From an uncultured Clostridia bacterium (GTDB lineage: Bacteria; Bacillota; Clostridia; TANB77; CAG-508), in the NCBI GenBank assembly GCA_947632035.1, contig CANRNR010000010.1, positions 1 through 59,461 on the forward strand: a stretch of 59,461 nt of DNA. Reading direction: 5' to 3'. Of this stretch, positions 43,534 through 52,048 are shown one piece after another (the stretch's first letter is position 1; each line of letters starts with the position of its first letter). A model generated the notes under the pieces. It saw only the letters and a list, made by a program, of their open reading frames with translations, was not told the origin of the DNA and did no database searches. A program made the position numbers and the translations under genes.

Positions 43534-45066
43534 ATGGTACTCGAAACAGCAAAAGATACTCTTACCTTAAACCAAGTTATTAGCCAAAAAAAAGATACTT
43601 TTATGGTAGAAGATGACTGCATTGTTCCAGATGTAAAGCCAGATATATTAAGTGTAGTTAGCAGTAGTGGAACAACCTGTATTTATAAAAAAGAAATCTT
43701 AGATGGAAAAATTAGATTAGATGGATGTGTAAATACATATGTAATGTACTTGGCAGATTCTGAAGAAAATCAGGTAAGAAGTTTAAATACAAATTTAGAA
43801 TTTACACAAATAATTGATGTACCAATGGCAAAAGTTGGAATGCAGTTAGATGCTAATATCATTTTAAAAGGCTTAGACTGCAAAGTGCTAAACGGCAGAA
43901 AAATTCATATTAAAGCTATTTTGGAGGTGGAAAGCAAAGTTTCTTCAAATGAAACAGTAGAATATGTTAAGGAGATTTCTAACTTGAAAGACATTCAATT
44001 TTTGAATAGTGATTTTGAAATCAATTCTTTAATAGGAAGTGGTACAACAAAAGTTTATGCGAAGGATACGGTTATGATTGATGAAGCTGACAACTTAGTG
44101 GAAGTAATGAAAACTGACCTTAAGATTATAAACAAAGACATCAAAATTAGCTATAATAAGGTACTAATTAAGGGAGACTTGCTAACCAAAATCATTTATT
44201 TAACAGATGATAATCGTATAAATATAAAAGAAGTCAATATACCTATTGTAGGCTTTATCGACCTTCCAAACATTAGTGAGGAGCATCTTTGTGATGTAAA
44301 ATATGAAATTAAAAACATTGTAATAAAACCTAACAATGTAGAAGAGCATTCTATTTATGTAGAGGCTGAAATTGAAGTATATTGTGAGGCTTATGAAAAC
44401 AAAAACTTAAAAATGATACAAGACTTATATAGCCCAACTGTAAATTTACAATTTCATCAAAGAAAAGTAAGAATGATGCAAAAGAAAGCTACTAAAGAGC
44501 AAACATATAATGTTAGAGAAAATCAAGTGATTCCAGAAATTAGCTCTCATAAAATTTATGATGTTGAAGTATTACCAATAATTCAAACGCAACAAGTAGG
44601 AGCAAATTCAATTAATTATGAAGGAGACCTTGAATTAAACTTTATTTATTCTTCAAATGGTAATGCTGGAATAGATGCAAAAAAGATAACGCTTCCAATC
44701 AACTTTACAATGGACTTTGATGGAATAACACCTGATGATAATATAAATACTGTTATAGAAATTTCACAGCAAGACTTTATTATAAAACAAGACGAAAGCA
44801 TAGATATAAAAGTAGACTTAAGCTTTACTGCAATAAGTGAGCAAGATAGAAATATTTCAATTATAGACGAAATTGAAACACAAGAAGAAAAAGCAAAAAA
44901 TGCATACAGCATGATTATTTATTTCGCTAAGCCAGGAGATACTTTATGGAAAATCGCTAAAAAATTCAATAGTACAGTAGAAAATATTGCTAGGGTAAAT
45001 GGAATAGAAGATGCAAATAATTTGCAAGTAGGAAAACAATTATTTATTCCTAGATACCATGGATGA
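43534..45066 (+). CDS. sipL: Spore morphogenetic protein SipL-like (DUF3794 + LysM)
   Basis: This 510-residue protein has several DUF3794/SipL-type beta-domains (VEDDCIVPDVKPDILSVVSS, later PVMSA-like SISEEHLCDVKYEIK regions) and a C-terminal LysM domain (PGDTLWKIAKKFNSTVENIA...LQVGKQLFIP, about residues 462-508). In Clostridioides difficile SipL binds SpoIVA through LysM and is needed for coat assembly around the forespore. GGAGGGAT lies upstream. The stop codon overlaps the start of yunB by eight bases, suggesting translational coupling. Confidence 0.88.
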   Translation: MVLETAKDTLTLNQVISQKKDTFMVEDDCIVPDVKPDILSVVSSSGTTCIYKKEILDGKIRLDGCVNTYVMYLADSEENQVRSLNTNLEFTQIIDVPMAKVGMQLDANIILKGLDCKVLNGRKIHIKAILEVESKVSSNETVEYVKEISNLKDIQFLNSDFEINSLIGSGTTKVYAKDTVMIDEADNLVEVMKTDLKIINKDIKISYNKVLIKGDLLTKIIYLTDDNRINIKEVNIPIVGFIDLPNISEEHLCDVKYEIKNIVIKPNNVEEHSIYVEAEIEVYCEAYENKNLKMIQDLYSPTVNLQFHQRKVRMMQKKATKEQTYNVRENQVIPEISSHKIYDVEVLPIIQTQQVGANSINYEGDLELNFIYSSNGNAGIDAKKITLPINFTMDFDGITPDDNINTVIEISQQDFIIKQDESIDIKVDLSFTAISEQDRNISIIDEIETQEEKAKNAYSMIIYFAKPGDTLWKIAKKFNSTVENIARVNGIEDANNLQVGKQLFIPRYHG

Positions 45067-45742
45067 TAAAATTTATACAAGAAATAAGTGGAGGTTTAAT
45101 TATCGTCCACTTAAATTTTATAGTTTTATTCTAATACTTGTAATAGCATTCACATTTGCATATTATGCTTTAAAATCAATAGAACCAATAATGGAAAAAC
45201 AATGTAAGGCAATGGCAAAATCTATTGCAACAAAAATTTGTAATGAAGAATCTAGCAAAGTAATGGTAAATTACAAATATGAAGATTTATTAAACATTAC
45301 AAAAGACGAAAGTGGAAATATTAAAATGGTAACAACTAATATGATTACTGTTAATGAAATTATTTCTGAAATTCCAATAAGAATACAAAACAAAATTGAA
45401 CAAAGTGAAAATAATCATTTTTCAATTCCACTAGGAAGCTTTTTAGGTATCAATTTGTTATCAGGTAGGGGACCAAAAGTAAATATTAAAATGGAAGTAG
45501 CAGGAAGCTTAGATACTTCACTTAGGTCTGAATTTATAGCTAGTGGAATAAATCAAACCATGCACAAAATTTATTTAGAAATAGAGTGCAATGTTATTAT
45601 TCTAACACCTTCTCAAACAATGGAAGAAAAAATAGTAAATCAAGTTCTATTAGCAGAGGGAGTAATAATAGGGGATATACCAAGTACTTATTATAACTTA
45701 GAAGGAATGAAATCAGATAATTTGTTAGATATTGTGGAGTAA
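45059..45742 (+). CDS. yunB: Sporulation protein YunB
   Basis: The 227-residue protein has one N-terminal membrane segment (FYSFILILVIAFTFAYYA) and the YunB pattern (CKAMAKSIATKICNEESSK...GSFLGINLLSGRGPKVNIKM, NQTMHKIYLEIECNVIILTP). YunB belongs to the sigma-E regulon in Bacillus; its role is unknown. The ATG is embedded in the sipL stop region, indicating co-translation. Confidence 0.88.
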   Translation: MDDKIYTRNKWRFNYRPLKFYSFILILVIAFTFAYYALKSIEPIMEKQCKAMAKSIATKICNEESSKVMVNYKYEDLLNITKDESGNIKMVTTNMITVNEIISEIPIRIQNKIEQSENNHFSIPLGSFLGINLLSGRGPKVNIKMEVAGSLDTSLRSEFIASGINQTMHKIYLEIECNVIILTPSQTMEEKIVNQVLLAEGVIIGDIPSTYYNLEGMKSDNLLDIVE

Positions 45743-45757
45743 AAATATATATCATAT

Positions 45758-45887
45758 TTGCTATTTAAAAAATAATATGATATAATTAAAGGTACGAAAG
45801 TTTGTTAGCTTTAATTTTCCAACTTTTTAAAGCTAATTTAACTTTAGTAATTAAAGTTAAATAAATTTAAAGTGAGGTTTAAAGAAA
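45758..45887 (+). promoter_or_regulatory. Promoter and stem-loop leader of second orphan gene
   Basis: TTGCTA (45758-45763), 17 bases, TATAAT (45781-45786) with an extended TG. In the leader TTAGCTTTAA pairs perfectly with TTAAAGCTAA (about 45804-45837), and AACTTTA/TAAAGTT arms follow near 45839-45859. The ribosome site is GTGAGGTTT. Confidence 0.65.
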
Positions 45888-46169
45888 ATGACAAAAAGAG
45901 AGGCAAAATGTGCAATTGGAATTGCACGGACAGACGTAAACATGATGCTTTTTTATTTAAGAAAGCTTCGTTTCCTACTTAATGCAAAGTTTCCTGAAGA
46001 GGAACCTGTAAAATCAAGCCTTGAAATCATGAAAAAAGATTTTGAAAATTGGGCAGAAAGGTTCGAAGCTGATAAAGCCGAAGCTTATGAGGCTATGATG
46101 CTAATCAGAAGCGGAGAATTCAGCCGAAAGGCTAAGAAAATCAGCAAAAAAGGCAATGCCTATTGCTAA
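45888..46169 (+). CDS. Hypothetical small protein, GC-richer than its surroundings
   Basis: The 93-residue protein is unrecognised: MTKREAKCAIGIARTDVNMM, two predicted helices (LFYLRKLRFLLNAKFPEEE; MKKDFENWAERFEADKAEAYEAMMLIRSG) and a basic tail ending NAYC. Codon choice (CTT, GCC, GAG, AGC, CCT) departs from neighbours, and codon 14 is CGG followed by A. Reading that CGG with a +1 slip would stop at once, so here it must act as sense (Arg) if the protein is made. It is an independent cassette with promoter, hairpin leader and terminator, like the gene at 22777. Confidence 0.7.
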   Translation: MTKREAKCAIGIARTDVNMMLFYLRKLRFLLNAKFPEEEPVKSSLEIMKKDFENWAERFEADKAEAYEAMMLIRSGEFSRKAKKISKKGNAYC

Positions 46170-46187
46170 TTAACTAAAAAGTTGGAG

Positions 46188-46217
46188 AAAGGAATTATTT
46201 TAAATAATTCCTTTTTT
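46188..46217 (+). terminator. Terminator of second orphan gene
   Basis: AAAGGAATTATTT pairs with ATAATTCCTTT around TAA and continues in T. Confidence 0.8.
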
Positions 46218-46301
46218 ATATTTTATATTATAAAATATTGCATTTTAAATACAATTTCCAAGTAAAATAAATCTCTAAAAATAATTAAAAACTTATAAAA
46301 T

Positions 46302-46330
46302 TTGACCATTAGGCTTAAAAGTGGTATAAT
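46302..46330 (+). promoter_or_regulatory. Promoter of 46365 gene
   Basis: TTGACC (46302-46307), 17 bases, TATAAT (46325-46330), close to the ATG. Confidence 0.75.
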
Positions 46331-46364
46331 AAAATATAATTAAATAATTGAAGGAGTGATTTAA

Positions 46365-47033
46365 ATGGGATTATTTGATAAATTTAAAAAGAAAAAAGAA
46401 GAACCAACTCCAATGCAAAGTCAAGAAGAAAAAGATAATATGGCGATACCAGTAATGCAATATATGGATAAAAATCAAAAAAATTACTATCAATTAGATT
46501 ATTATTCATTATCTCCAGAAATAAAAAGACAAATGTATGATAGTACTAGATTAATTGTAGATCCAAATCCAGAATTTTTACCAAGCGGACATAAGGTATA
46601 TAATGCAAAAGTTTCATGGTATGGAATATATGATTGTGAATACATAGTTGATGGAGAAGATATAGGAAGAAAATCAGACATGGAAAATATTAGATTAGAG
46701 CTTGACATGGATAAATTTATAAATGATAGAGAATATCAAGATGTATTAATGACAAAATTATTATCTAGAAATAGAGTAATGAGATATAAAGAGCAAGGAT
46801 TACAAGATAATCCAGATCATCAATGTGGAAATTATATTGGATATGTAGATAGAAATGAAAATGGAAATTACATTAAAAAATTTGATTTAGGAATAGGTGA
46901 GGAAGTACATGCTTTACCTGAACAAGTAAATAGAAGACAAAGATATAAAGAAAAATTAGAAAAAGACAAGCAAACTAGAAACGCTGAAAGAGAAAGAATG
47001 ATAAAAAAATTACAAGATGAGATGGAAAAATAA
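46365..47033 (+). CDS. Hypothetical cytoplasmic protein
   Basis: This 222-residue protein is not recognised. It starts MGLFDKFKKKKEEPTP, a Lys-rich amphipathic opening seen in several small cytoplasmic proteins. It continues with a central Tyr/Asp-rich region (NYYQLDYYSLSPEIKRQMYD, YNAKVSWYGIYDCEYIVDGE) and ends in a charged helix (RRQRYKEKLEKDKQTRNAER). No signal peptide or membrane span is seen. It is a single-gene unit with a good promoter (TTGACC-17-TATAAT), GAAGGAG site and a terminator shared with rpsI. Confidence 0.7.
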   Translation: MGLFDKFKKKKEEPTPMQSQEEKDNMAIPVMQYMDKNQKNYYQLDYYSLSPEIKRQMYDSTRLIVDPNPEFLPSGHKVYNAKVSWYGIYDCEYIVDGEDIGRKSDMENIRLELDMDKFINDREYQDVLMTKLLSRNRVMRYKEQGLQDNPDHQCGNYIGYVDRNENGNYIKKFDLGIGEEVHALPEQVNRRQRYKEKLEKDKQTRNAERERMIKKLQDEMEK

Positions 47034-47090
47034 GCTAATAGCCGATAAGCAATTAAATATAAACAATTAAATAGTTAAAAATATATAAAT

Positions 47091-47127
47091 AAAAAACCAT
47101 ATCAAAAAATTTGATATGGTTTTTTTA
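47091..47127. terminator. Bidirectional terminator before rpsI
   Basis: AAAAAACCATATCAAA pairs with TTTGATATGGTTTTTT between converging genes. Confidence 0.85.
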
Positions 47128-47178
47128 TATTGTGAATTGATAAATAAATCAACTCTAAAATTATCTTTTTTTAATCTA

Positions 47179-47583
47179 TTATCTCTTGCTGAATTGTGGA
47201 GCTTTTCTAGCTTTCTTAAGACCATATTTCTTTCTTTCCTTCATACGAGGATCTCTTGTTAAGAAACCTGCAGATTTAAGAGCTGGTCTATATTCGCTAT
47301 TAGCTTCATTTAATGCTCTTGCAATACCGTGACGAACGGCACCTGCTTGACCAGTAAATCCACCACCTGTTACTGTACAAATAACATCATATTTATCAAG
47401 AGTATTTGTAGCAACTAATGGTTGTTTTACTATAACTTTTAATACTTCTGTTCCAAAATATTCATCTAGAGCTTTTCCATTTATAGTAATATTTCCTTTA
47501 CCTTCTACTAATCTAACTCTAGCAATTGACTTTTTTCTTCTTCCTGTACCTAAAAATACAATTTTATTAGCTTTCTTTGCCAT
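47179..47583 (-). CDS. rpsI: 30S ribosomal protein S9
   Basis: S9 contacts P-site tRNA with its C-terminal tail. Landmarks are [33 protein letters not shown] and the C-terminal [17 protein letters not shown]. It has 134 residues. The start lies one base after the rplM stop, so the two are co-translated, the usual rplM-rpsI pair. Confidence 0.97.
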   Translation of the reverse strand: MAKKANKIVFLGTGRRKKSIARVRLVEGKGNITINGKALDEYFGTEVLKVIVKQPLVATNTLDKYDVICTVTGGGFTGQAGAVRHGIARALNEANSEYRPALKSAGFLTRDPRMKERKKYGLKKARKAPQFSKR

Positions 47584-47584
47584 A

Positions 47585-48022
47585 TTACTTTACCTCCCAA
47601 ACTTCAGGTTTTTGAGCTATATTTTCATGCTCGCTACCAGCATATACTCTTAATTTTTTTGCCATTTGTCTTCCAAGTTTTGTATGAGGAAGCATTCCTG
47701 TTATAGCACGAGTCATCATTTTTTCTGGACTTTTTGCTAATAAATCTCTTGCTGTAATTTCTTTCATTCCTCCAATATAACCTGAGAAGTTTGTATAAAC
47801 TTTTTGATCTAATTTCTTTCCTGTTAAAAGTACTTTACTGCAATTAATAACAATTACATGATCACCAACATCTATGTTTGTAGTATAAGTTGGTTTATGT
47901 TTTCCTCTTAATAATTTTGCTGCTTCAGCAGCTACTCTACCTAATGGTTTATCTGTAGCGTCAATTACATACCATTTGCTTTCAATTTCATTCTTTTTTA
48001 CACTATAAGTTGTATTATTCAT
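47585..48022 (-). CDS. rplM: 50S ribosomal protein L13
   Basis: L13 is an early-assembly large-subunit protein. The 145 residues include [36 protein letters not shown] and [16 protein letters not shown]. The ribosome site is GGAGGATTTG upstream of the start. The promoter lies at 48159-48131 on the minus strand. Confidence 0.97.
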   Translation of the reverse strand: MNNTTYSVKKNEIESKWYVIDATDKPLGRVAAEAAKLLRGKHKPTYTTNIDVGDHVIVINCSKVLLTGKKLDQKVYTNFSGYIGGMKEITARDLLAKSPEKMMTRAITGMLPHTKLGRQMAKKLRVYAGSEHENIAQKPEVWEVK

Positions 48023-48187
48023 GGTAAATCAAATCCTCCATTCATTTTTCAAAACATTATCTATATGAAACTACTTTTAAGCCACCGGGGAGAAGCTAAA
48101 AAATAATTACATTCTTATACATGCTTTAATATTTTATTACAAAACTAAGTAAAAGTCAAGAAAATTTGAAAAAATATTTAAAAAAGC
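48023..48187 (-). promoter_or_regulatory. rplM promoter and possible L13 leader
   Basis: On the minus strand TTGACT (48159-48154), 17 bases, TAAAAT (48136-48131) is followed by about 100 bases of leader with a GC-rich core (AGCTTCTCC...CCGGTGGCT, near 48095-48075). The position fits the autoregulatory L13 leader of Firmicutes; the fold was not verified. Confidence 0.5.
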
Positions 48188-48479
48188 TTGACAAAAGGAT
48201 AAAAAGTACAGTATAATAATTAAGTCGAAAAAAGAAGCAATCCATGCTCACCTTAACCAAAAGAGGGAAAAGGTTAAAATATATAGCTTATATCTTTATA
48301 TGAAAAAATCATATAAAAGCAATAATGAAAATATTTTATTGTAAATATAGTTATAAATTAGTATGGATTGATTTTAAGAAAAATCAATCTTTTTTTGTAC
48401 ACATATTTATTAAAACAGATTTTGCACAAAAAATATAAAATATATTAAAGTGTAAAATAAAATTTTATGGAGGTGTTTT
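48188..48479 (+). promoter_or_regulatory. infC promoter and L20 leader with terminator
   Basis: TTGACA (48188-48193), 18 bases, TATAAT (48212-48217) starts a leader of about 250 bases. It begins GCAATCCATGCTCACCTTAA near 48237. ATGGATTG near 48363 can pair with the CAATCCAT, and the leader contains a terminator GATTGATTTT/AAAATCAATC (48366-48389) with eight T. This matches the L20-controlled attenuator of infC-rpmI-rplT operons: excess L20 favours termination. Confidence 0.75.
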
Positions 48480-48998
48480 ATTATAAAACAAGATTTACCA
48501 ATTAATGAAGAAATAAGAGCAAGTAAAGTGCAATTAATTGATGAAAATGGAGAAAAAAAAGGAGCTATGGATATTCAAGATGCCTTAGACCTAGCATATG
48601 ACAAAAAATTAGACTTAGTTATGGTATCACCAAGTCCAGATATGCCAGTTTGCAAAATTATGAATTATGGCAAATACAAATTTGAACAAGCAAAAAAAGA
48701 AAAAGAAGCTCGTAAGAAACAAAAAACATTTGAACTAAAAGAAATTAGAATTACACCTAATATTGAACAACATGACTTTGAATTTAAAGCAAAAAATGCT
48801 AGAAAATTCTTAGAAGATGGCAACAAAGTAAGAATAACATTAAAATTTAGAGGAAGAGAAATGAACTACATAAAATTAGGAGAAGAAGTTCTTCAAAAAT
48901 TTACTGATGAATTAGCAGATATTTCTGTTCCAGAAAAGAAGCCAATATTAGAAGGTAAAAACATGTTTATTATATTAGCAAAAAAAGCTGATAAATAA
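48480..48998 (+). CDS. infC: Translation initiation factor IF-3, AUU start
   Basis: IF-3 checks start-codon choice on the 30S subunit. The protein (LPINEEIRASKVQLIDENG...PVCKIMNYGKYKFEQAKKEK...FRGREMNYIKLGEEVL) is complete only if translation starts before the first ATG. GGAGGTG (48469-48475) is followed at 48480 by ATT, the conserved non-AUG start by which IF-3 limits its own synthesis; ATA at 48483 is an alternative. From ATT it has 172 residues. rpmI and rplT follow. Confidence 0.92.
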   Translation: MIKQDLPINEEIRASKVQLIDENGEKKGAMDIQDALDLAYDKKLDLVMVSPSPDMPVCKIMNYGKYKFEQAKKEKEARKKQKTFELKEIRITPNIEQHDFEFKAKNARKFLEDGNKVRITLKFRGREMNYIKLGEEVLQKFTDELADISVPEKKPILEGKNMFIILAKKADK

Positions 48999-49103
48999 AA
49001 TTAGCATAAAAACTAATTGTAAAATTAGTAATAAATGCTGATAAAAATTAGTTAAAAGCTAATAAGTAAAATAGATTAGCATAAATTAAAGGAGGAAAAG
49101 ACT

Positions 49104-49307
49104 ATGCCAAAGTTAAAAACAAATAAAGCAGCAAAGAAAAGATATTCTTATACAGCTACAGGAAAAGTAAAAAGAACAAAATCTAATAAAAGACATCTTT
49201 TAGCTCGTAAAACAAGTAGAGCAAAATCTAGAGGAAAAGTGCAAGATGCTTATGCAGATAAGACTTGTGAAGCAGGAATCAAGAGAATGTTACCATATGG
49301 TAATTAA
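49104..49307 (+). CDS. rpmI: 50S ribosomal protein L35
   Basis: The 67-residue basic protein (MPKLKTNKAAKKRYSYTATG...KRTKSNKRHLLARKTSRAK...AGIKRMLPYGN) is a typical L35. AAAGGAGG is upstream. It is the middle gene of infC-rpmI-rplT. Confidence 0.96.
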   Translation: MPKLKTNKAAKKRYSYTATGKVKRTKSNKRHLLARKTSRAKSRGKVQDAYADKTCEAGIKRMLPYGN

Positions 49308-49391
49308 AAATTAAAATTAACTTGTTAGGGGAAGATAGAATTAAATCAAAAATAAGTTGCCCCACATAATAATTAAGGAAGGTGAAATAAA

Positions 49392-49742
49392 ATGGCAAGA
49401 GTTAAAACAGCAAGAATTAGTCGTAAAAAACATAAAAAAATATTAAAAAGAGCAGAAGGTTACTATGGAGCAAAACATTACAGATTTAGAATGGCAAAAC
49501 AAGCAGTTATGAAATCTGGAAATTATGCTTATGTTGGAAGAAAAGACAAAAAGAGTAACTTTAGAAAACTATGGATAGCAAGAATTAATGCTGCTAGCCG
49601 TTTAAATGGTTTAACATATAGCAAACTAATTAACGGATTAAAGAAAGCAAATGTTGTTATCAATAGAAAAATGCTTGCAGAAATTGCTGCTACAGATCCA
49701 AAAGCATTTGCAGAGATTGCAGAAGTAGCAAAAAAAGCTTAA
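49392..49742 (+). CDS. rplT: 50S ribosomal protein L20
   Basis: L20 is essential for early 50S assembly and represses its operon through the leader. The 116 residues match ([60 protein letters not shown]). AAGGAAGGTG lies before the ATG. A terminator follows the gene. Confidence 0.97.
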   Translation: MARVKTARISRKKHKKILKRAEGYYGAKHYRFRMAKQAVMKSGNYAYVGRKDKKSNFRKLWIARINAASRLNGLTYSKLINGLKKANVVINRKMLAEIAATDPKAFAEIAEVAKKA

Positions 49743-49774
49743 GTAAAAAATTAAATCATGTTAGTAAAAAAATA

Positions 49775-49808
49775 AAAATCCCAGTAAAAAATCATGGGAT
49801 TTTTTTTG
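49775..49808 (+). terminator. Terminator after rplT
   Basis: AAATCCCA pairs with TGGGATTT around an A-rich loop and runs into eight T. Confidence 0.85.
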
Positions 49809-50120
49809 TGAAACAACAAGGTTTTGTGGTGCACCATCCACAATCTTTCATTGTGATGGTGTGTGAGGTTCTTATTGTGCTTAGAAGAATATTTTGAGAT
49901 TATTTGCAAATCTTGTATTTAATTTAAAAAATTTGAATATTAATAAATTTAAAAACCATATTAAATGTATAGTCCAAAATTAAAAAAAATACATATAATA
50001 TATAAAATAGCAAAATTAAAGATAGTAAATGAACCCATAAAAATAGGGTATATAAATATTTAAAATTAAAAGTAAATTAGATTATTATTTAAAGATGTAA
50101 AAAGAATAGAGGTAAAAGTA
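49809..50120. other. Spacer with an isolated strong hairpin
   Basis: The region holds CACCAT-(C)-CACAAT (49832-49844) pairing with ATTGTG-ATGGTG (49850-49861) around CTTTC. The stem has 12 base pairs with one bulge and no T-run after it. The rest is AT-rich, with no coding frame seen. A small RNA or binding site is possible. Confidence 0.45.
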
Positions 50121-51254
50121 ATGAAAATAAGATATTTTGATCATGCAGCTACTACGCCAGTAAGTAGTAGCGTTATGCAAGAAATGCTACCTTACTTTAA
50201 TACAGAATATGGAAATGCCTCTTCATTATACAGTTTAGGAAGACAAGCAAGAAATGCTGTGGAACAAGCAAGAAGAAGAGTGGCAAATAGTTTAGGAGCA
50301 AAACCAGAAGAAATTTATTTTACTTCTTGTGGAAGCGAAAGTGATAACTTAGCTATTAAAGGAATAGCCTATGCAAATCAATCAAGAGGTAAGCATATCA
50401 TAACTAGCAAAATAGAACATCCAGCTGTATTAAATACCTGTAAAAGACTAGAAAATCAAGGATTTGAAGTAACATATTTAGATGTAGATAAAAATGGATT
50501 TGTAAATTTACAGCAATTATTAAATTCAATTAGACCAAATACAATTTTAATTACAATTATGTTTGCAAATAATGAAATAGGAACTATTGAGCCAATCGAA
50601 AAAATAGCACAAATTGCACATGCTAATAATGTTATATTTCACACAGATGCAGTTCAAGCAATTGGAAATATTAGAATAAATGTTAAAAATCTTGGAATAG
50701 ATAGTTTATCATTATCTGGTCATAAATTTTATGCACCAAAGGGAGTAGGAGCTTTATATGTAAGAGAAGGTATAAAATTTGATAGAGTTCAAGATGGTGG
50801 ACATCAAGAGAAAAATAAAAGAGCAGGTACAGAAAATGTGGCAGGTATTGTAGGATTAGGAAAAGCAATAGAAGAAGCTTATGAAAATTTTGATTGGTAT
50901 AATAGAAAATTAACTAATATGAGAGATTTCTTTATTAGCGAAGTAGAAAGAGATATTCCACACGCGAAACTAAATGGAGATAGGGTAAATAGGCTTCCTG
51001 GTAATGTTAATTTTTCATTTCCAAATATAAATACAAAAGAATTATTTGATGCTTTAGATGAAAAAGGAATTTGTGCATCTGCAGGTTCTGCTTGTAGTAG
51101 TGGTAATCCAATTCCTTCACACGTTTTAACTGCAATTGGAGTTCCAAGGTATTTAAATAGAGGTAGCTTAAGAGTAACTTTTGGCAAAGATAACACAAAT
51201 GAAGATGTATTATATCTATTGGATAGTTTAAAAGAAATAATTTTGGACCAATAG
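50121..51254 (+). CDS. Cysteine desulfurase (NifS/IscS family)
   Basis: The PLP enzyme removes sulfur from cysteine for Fe-S clusters or tRNA thiolation. It has YFDHAATTPVSSSVMQEMLP at the start, FTSCGSESDNLAIKG, the PLP-Lys region SLSGHKFYAPKGVGALYV and the catalytic Cys in ASAGSACSSGNPIPSHVL. At 377 residues it is complete. AGAGGTAAAAG precedes the ATG. No iscU or thiI-type partner is adjacent, so its particular pathway is unclear. Confidence 0.93.
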   Translation: MKIRYFDHAATTPVSSSVMQEMLPYFNTEYGNASSLYSLGRQARNAVEQARRRVANSLGAKPEEIYFTSCGSESDNLAIKGIAYANQSRGKHIITSKIEHPAVLNTCKRLENQGFEVTYLDVDKNGFVNLQQLLNSIRPNTILITIMFANNEIGTIEPIEKIAQIAHANNVIFHTDAVQAIGNIRINVKNLGIDSLSLSGHKFYAPKGVGALYVREGIKFDRVQDGGHQEKNKRAGTENVAGIVGLGKAIEEAYENFDWYNRKLTNMRDFFISEVERDIPHAKLNGDRVNRLPGNVNFSFPNINTKELFDALDEKGICASAGSACSSGNPIPSHVLTAIGVPRYLNRGSLRVTFGKDNTNEDVLYLLDSLKEIILDQ

Positions 51255-51323
51255 TAGCTAATAGATAATATTAAATTGTTGAATATTTTATACAAAATAT
51301 AGCTTATTAAATATTCAAAAAAT

Positions 51324-51360
51324 ATCAAAAGATACTAGATTTTTCTAGTATCTTTTGATA
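51324..51360. terminator. Bidirectional terminator
   Basis: ATCAAAAGATACTAGA is the exact reverse complement of TCTAGTATCTTTTGAT, with a four-base T loop, between the converging desulfurase and XRE genes. Confidence 0.85.
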
Positions 51361-51391
51361 TAATCACTTTAACCTATAAGTAAAAATAAAA

Positions 51392-51607
51392 TTATTTGTC
51401 TTTGCTATCTGGAATATATTCGAGTAAATCAGAAATTTCACAATTAAATACTCGACAAATATTATTCAATTGGCTAATATCTACTCTTTTAGTTTCTTCA
51501 TAATACATTTTAGAAACAGTAGCAGGTCTTATGTGAGCAAGCTCTGCTAAAGCCTTTTGAGTCATTTTATTCTTACCAAGTAAGTCAGATAATTTTATTT
51601 TAATCAT
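51392..51607 (-). CDS. Small XRE-family regulator (YozG/Xre type)
   Basis: The 71-residue protein is a single Cro/C1 helix-turn-helix domain (LSDLLGKNKMTQKALAELAH, RPATVSKMYYEETKRVDISQ, FNCEISDLLEYIP). AAGGAGAAAC precedes the start. It is divergent from the gene at 51771, with repeated GACGAA/TTTGTC-type sequences in between that it may bind. Confidence 0.88.
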   Translation of the reverse strand: MIKIKLSDLLGKNKMTQKALAELAHIRPATVSKMYYEETKRVDISQLNNICRVFNCEISDLLEYIPDSKDK

Positions 51608-51620
51608 GCAGTTTCTCCTT

Positions 51621-51655
51621 CCGTTACGACTTGACGAATTTTGTCGTATTTTGTC
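51621..51655. promoter_or_regulatory. Operator-like repeats between XRE gene and 51771 gene
   Basis: ACGAC (51626-51630) and GTCGT (51643-51647) form an inverted pair. TTTTGTC occurs at 51639-51645 and 51649-51655. TGACGAA (51632-51638) matches the Spo0A-box core. The clustering suggests a binding site for the XRE protein or Spo0A. Confidence 0.45.
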
Positions 51656-51770
51656 TTATACTTGTATTTTATCACGAGAAGTATTAAAATTACATATAAT
51701 ACGCTGAACTTAACCGTAGTGGTAATAAAAAGCGACATTGAAGTAACAAATTAAGAAAGAGGGTGTACAT

Positions 51771-51998
51771 ATGATAATATTTAAAGGAAAAAAAGCTAAA
51801 AATAATTCAACAAGTAACAAAGACTGGAAAGAAAAGAATAAAAAATATTTAGATCAACTTCAAAAATTCTTTGATGCTGTAGACAAGATAGAAGATATAG
51901 ATTTAAGAAAAAGTATAATTACACAAGTTTTAAAATGTGACATGATTTTAACAGAATTAGCTCAAAAAGAAATTGAAAAGTATAAAAAATATGTATAA
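51771..51998 (+). CDS. Small hypothetical helical protein
   Basis: The 75-residue protein (MIIFKGKKAKNNSTSNKDWK...) has a charged N-terminus and a predicted helical C-terminal two-thirds (YLDQLQKFFDAVDKIEDIDL, SIITQVLKCDMILTELAQKE). I do not recognise it. AAGAGGGTG lies upstream of the ATG. It is divergent from the XRE gene and 50 bases before the TSUP genes, with which it may form an operon. Confidence 0.65.
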   Translation: MIIFKGKKAKNNSTSNKDWKEKNKKYLDQLQKFFDAVDKIEDIDLRKSIITQVLKCDMILTELAQKEIEKYKKYV

Positions 51999-52048
51999 AA
52001 GTTATTTTAAAAGAAAATACTAATAAAAATAAAACATGCGAGGAAAAA

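Noticed and set aside
48528-48530. GTG at 48528 as infC start
   Set aside because: It would remove the conserved N-terminal segment; GGAGGTG and the conserved ATT start lie upstream.
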